Assembly: GCA_902793635.1 (NCBI GenBank)
Contig: CADBEA010000005.1
Coordinates: forward strand, 1-64,000
Direction: 5' to 3'
DNA from: an uncultured Erysipelotrichaceae bacterium
GTDB lineage: Bacteria > Bacillota_I > Bacilli_A > Erysipelotrichales > Erysipelotrichaceae
Length of the DNA: 64,000 bases
Position numbers and translations under genes: made by a program. The notes under the pieces are model-generated. The model saw only the letters and a program-made list of their open reading frames with translations. It did no database searches and was not told where the DNA came from. Below are positions 62,089-64,000 of the stretch, piece by piece. Each line of letters begins with the position of its first letter. Position 1 is the first letter of the stretch.

Positions 62089-62117
62089 TTGTTTGTATAA
62101 ATAGAGAACAATATAAT
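62089..62117 (+). promoter_or_regulatory. Promoter of the P1B ATPase gene
   Basis: TTGTTT (62089-62094) and TATAAT (62112-62117), 17-base spacer; the CGAACA palindrome starts 7 bases downstream. Confidence 0.7.
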
Positions 62118-62123
62118 CAAAAC

Positions 62124-62138
62124 CGAACAAAGTGTTCG
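62124..62138. promoter_or_regulatory. Palindromic operator at the ATPase transcription start
   Basis: CGAACAAAGTGTTCG, perfect 6-base arms around AAG, seven bases after the -10 box, which would block transcription when occupied by the divergent TetR. Confidence 0.65.
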
Positions 62139-62188
62139 ATAACTGGATTATAGGTTTCGAAGAAGTATTATGTCAACAGGAGCATTTA

Positions 62189-64000
62189 TGATAAAAAAGA
62201 TCAATGATTTTCTGGCCGGCTGGCCGATGACGATCGTCGGCGGTATCTTCCTGATCGCGTCGTTTGTTCTTCCCCGCATCGGATATCCGGCCGGAGAGAA
62301 CTGCGCGTGGGTGTGCGTGATCATCTGCGGCATTCCGCTTTTGTATCTGGCGATTTGGAGAGTTATTTATAACGAAGGCATCAGCAAGATTTCTTCCGCA
62401 CTTCTGATTTCCATCGCAATGATCGCGGCGGTTCTGATCGGTGATCTGTTTGCGGCAGGGGAAGTCGCGTTCATTATGGAAATCGGCGCTCTTCTGGAAG
62501 ACATGACGACGGAACGTGCGAAGAAAGGACTGAAGAATCTGATTGCCCTGGCACCGGAAACTGGCCGTATCATCAGAGACGGAAAGGAAACGATCGTTCC
62601 GGCGGATGAAATCCGGACAGGGGACATCCTGCGTATCCTTCCCGGTGAAACCATACCGGCAGACGGCGTTATTGTGATGGGAGAGACTTCTGTCGATCAG
62701 TCTGTCATGACTGGTGAAAGTCTGCCGGTGGATAAGGCACAGGGGGATCCGGTATTCAGCGGCACCATCAACCGTTATGGATCGATCGATATTGAAACGA
62801 CGAAAGCCGGCAGCGACAGTTCGCTGCAGAAGCTGATCCGTATGGTGGAGGATGCTGAGAAGAATCAGGCTCCCAGCCAGCGGATCGCTGATAAATGGGC
62901 AAGCTGGCTGGTTCCTGTCGCTTTGTTAATCGCTGTTCTTGCATATGTCTTTACCGGCAATATCGTAAGAGCGGTGACAGTCATGGTTGTCTTCTGTCCG
63001 TGCGCGCTGGTTGTTGCAACACCTACGGCCATCATGGCAGCAATCGGTCAGGCGACAAAGCACGGTGTCATTATCAAATCCGGTGAAACACTGGAAAAAA
63101 TGGGTAAGGTCGATACGATTGCTTTCGACAAGACCGGCACCCTGACCCAGGGCAATCTGGAAGTCAGTGACATTCTTTCGTTCACGGATATGAGTGAAAA
63201 GGAACTGCTGACGATCGCCGCATCGGCGGAAAGCAGAAGCGAACATCCGCTTGGTAAAGCCATAACGGAGAAAGCCGTTTCTGATGGCATCGCATTGCCG
63301 GAGATCTCTGATTTCAGGATGAGTGCCGGCAAGGGCATATCCGCTTCAATCGGCGGCAACGGATACAGTCTGGGAAATGAGAAATATATTCAGGATGCCG
63401 GTATCACCCTGAGTGAACAGGCAGCTGAAGCCTTGGAAAAACTGCGGAATGAAGGCAAGGCATCGGTCATTGTCGCAGATGAAGATTCTATCATCGGTGT
63501 GATCGCCCTGTCTGATACCGTACGGCCGGAAGCGGTGGATGTTGTGAAGCGTCTGTCCGGCATGAATACAAAATCCGTTCTTCTTACCGGTGACAACCGG
63601 AAGGCAGCTGACTTTCTGGCCGGCAAAGTCGGTATCACGGATATCCACGCCGATCTTCTCCCCGAACAGAAAGTCGAGAGTATCAATCTGCTGAAGCAGT
63701 CCGGTACTGTCTGCATGATCGGTGACGGCGTCAATGACGCCCCGGCACTGAAGACGGCCGATGTCGGTGTGGCGATGGGAGCCATGGGCAGCGATATCGC
63801 TGTGGAAGCGGCAGATATTGCTCTGATGAGCGATGACATTTCCCGGCTGCCGTATCTGAAATGGCTGTCCAACACGACGGTAAAGACCATTAAAACAGCA
63901 ATCACATTATCCATGATCATCAATTTTGTGGCAGTTACTCTGTCAGTCCTTGGCAAACTGACTCCGACAACCGGAGCATTGGTCCACAATGCCGGTTCCT
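62189..64000 (+). CDS. P1B-type (heavy metal) ATPase, 3' end outside the window
   Basis: 604 codons visible, no stop before the edge. ATG at 62189 with ACAGGAGCATTT upstream (an in-frame ATG lies at 62171). No N-terminal heavy-metal-associated (CxxC) domain. Membrane segments MTIVGGIFLIASFVL and ISIAMIAAVLIGDL, actuator TGESLPVD, metal-site CPC in VVFCPCALVVATP, phosphorylation DKTGTLTQG, ATP-binding SEHPLGKAI and hinge GDGVNDAPALKTADVG are all present. The CPC type exports Zn, Cd, Pb, Co or Cu; the missing HMA domain and CPC leave the metal open. Repressed by the divergent TetR, judging from the operators. Confidence 0.93.

Overview
The window reads as one chromosomal segment of an anaerobic, gut-type Bacillota (Firmicutes). 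Base composition looks near 50% GC. Most genes have an AGGAGG-type ribosome site, there are several Gram-positive lipoproteins, CcpA-like cre boxes are visible, and T-tailed hairpins separate many transcription units. An Erysipelotrichaceae-like host is my inference from overall gene style. No rRNA, tRNA, CRISPR or prophage was seen. One IS3-family element is cut by the left edge and one P-type ATPase gene by the right edge.

Layout. 1-1.4 kb: IS3/IS150-type element. 1.4-5 kb: PASTA-repeat lipoprotein, VOC protein, iron-sulfur aldo/keto reductase. 5-18.2 kb: a sugar-acid (uronate) region. On the + strand lie a gluconate 5-dehydrogenase/DhuD-like SDR, a complete branched-chain-amino-acid (Liv)-type ABC transporter, KDPG aldolase and KDG kinase. 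Convergent to them is a LacI regulator, then on the minus strand beta-glucuronidase and a TauE/SafE-phytol-kinase fusion. The same 19-bp palindrome (one mismatch) lies at the operon promoter and upstream of lacI, so this is probably one regulon in which a Liv-type transporter imports a sugar acid or glucuronide that ends in the KDG pathway. 18.2-31.3 kb: MgtC, an Imm32-like protein, a double GNAT protein, a GH13 amylase, an alpha/beta hydrolase with its TetR regulator and paired operators, an AraC/GyrI regulator, DegV, an M50 peptidase, an SGNH hydrolase and a GH1 phospho-glucosidase. 31.5-43.9 kb: thyA-folA, a CASTOR/POLLUX-type channel, an S9 peptidase, a lipoprotein prephenate dehydratase, a transglutaminase-like protein, an EamA exporter, a lipoprotein, a three-gene DUF operon and a Q-rich orphan protein. 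44.1-46.8 kb: a class II lanthipeptide synthetase (LanM) with a ProcM-like Cys-Cys-Gly zinc motif and no recognisable precursor or transporter beside it. 47-57 kb: small thiol and VOC proteins, MBL hydrolase, kinase-like P-loop protein, PAP2 phosphatase, 2-hydroxyacid dehydrogenase, metallophosphoesterase lipoprotein, a four-module flavodiiron-rubredoxin-reductase fusion, and two broken small membrane-protein genes. 57.3-64 kb: an FMN alpha-hydroxy-acid oxidase, a SUFU-domain protein, LysR, MFS and TetR genes and a P1B-type ATPase.

The most unusual items are the Liv transporter inside a uronate regulon, the orphan ProcM-like LanM, the lipidated prephenate dehydratase and the TauE/SafE-phytol-kinase fusion next to the glucuronidase. 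Domain names come from recognising motifs by eye; no database search was run.
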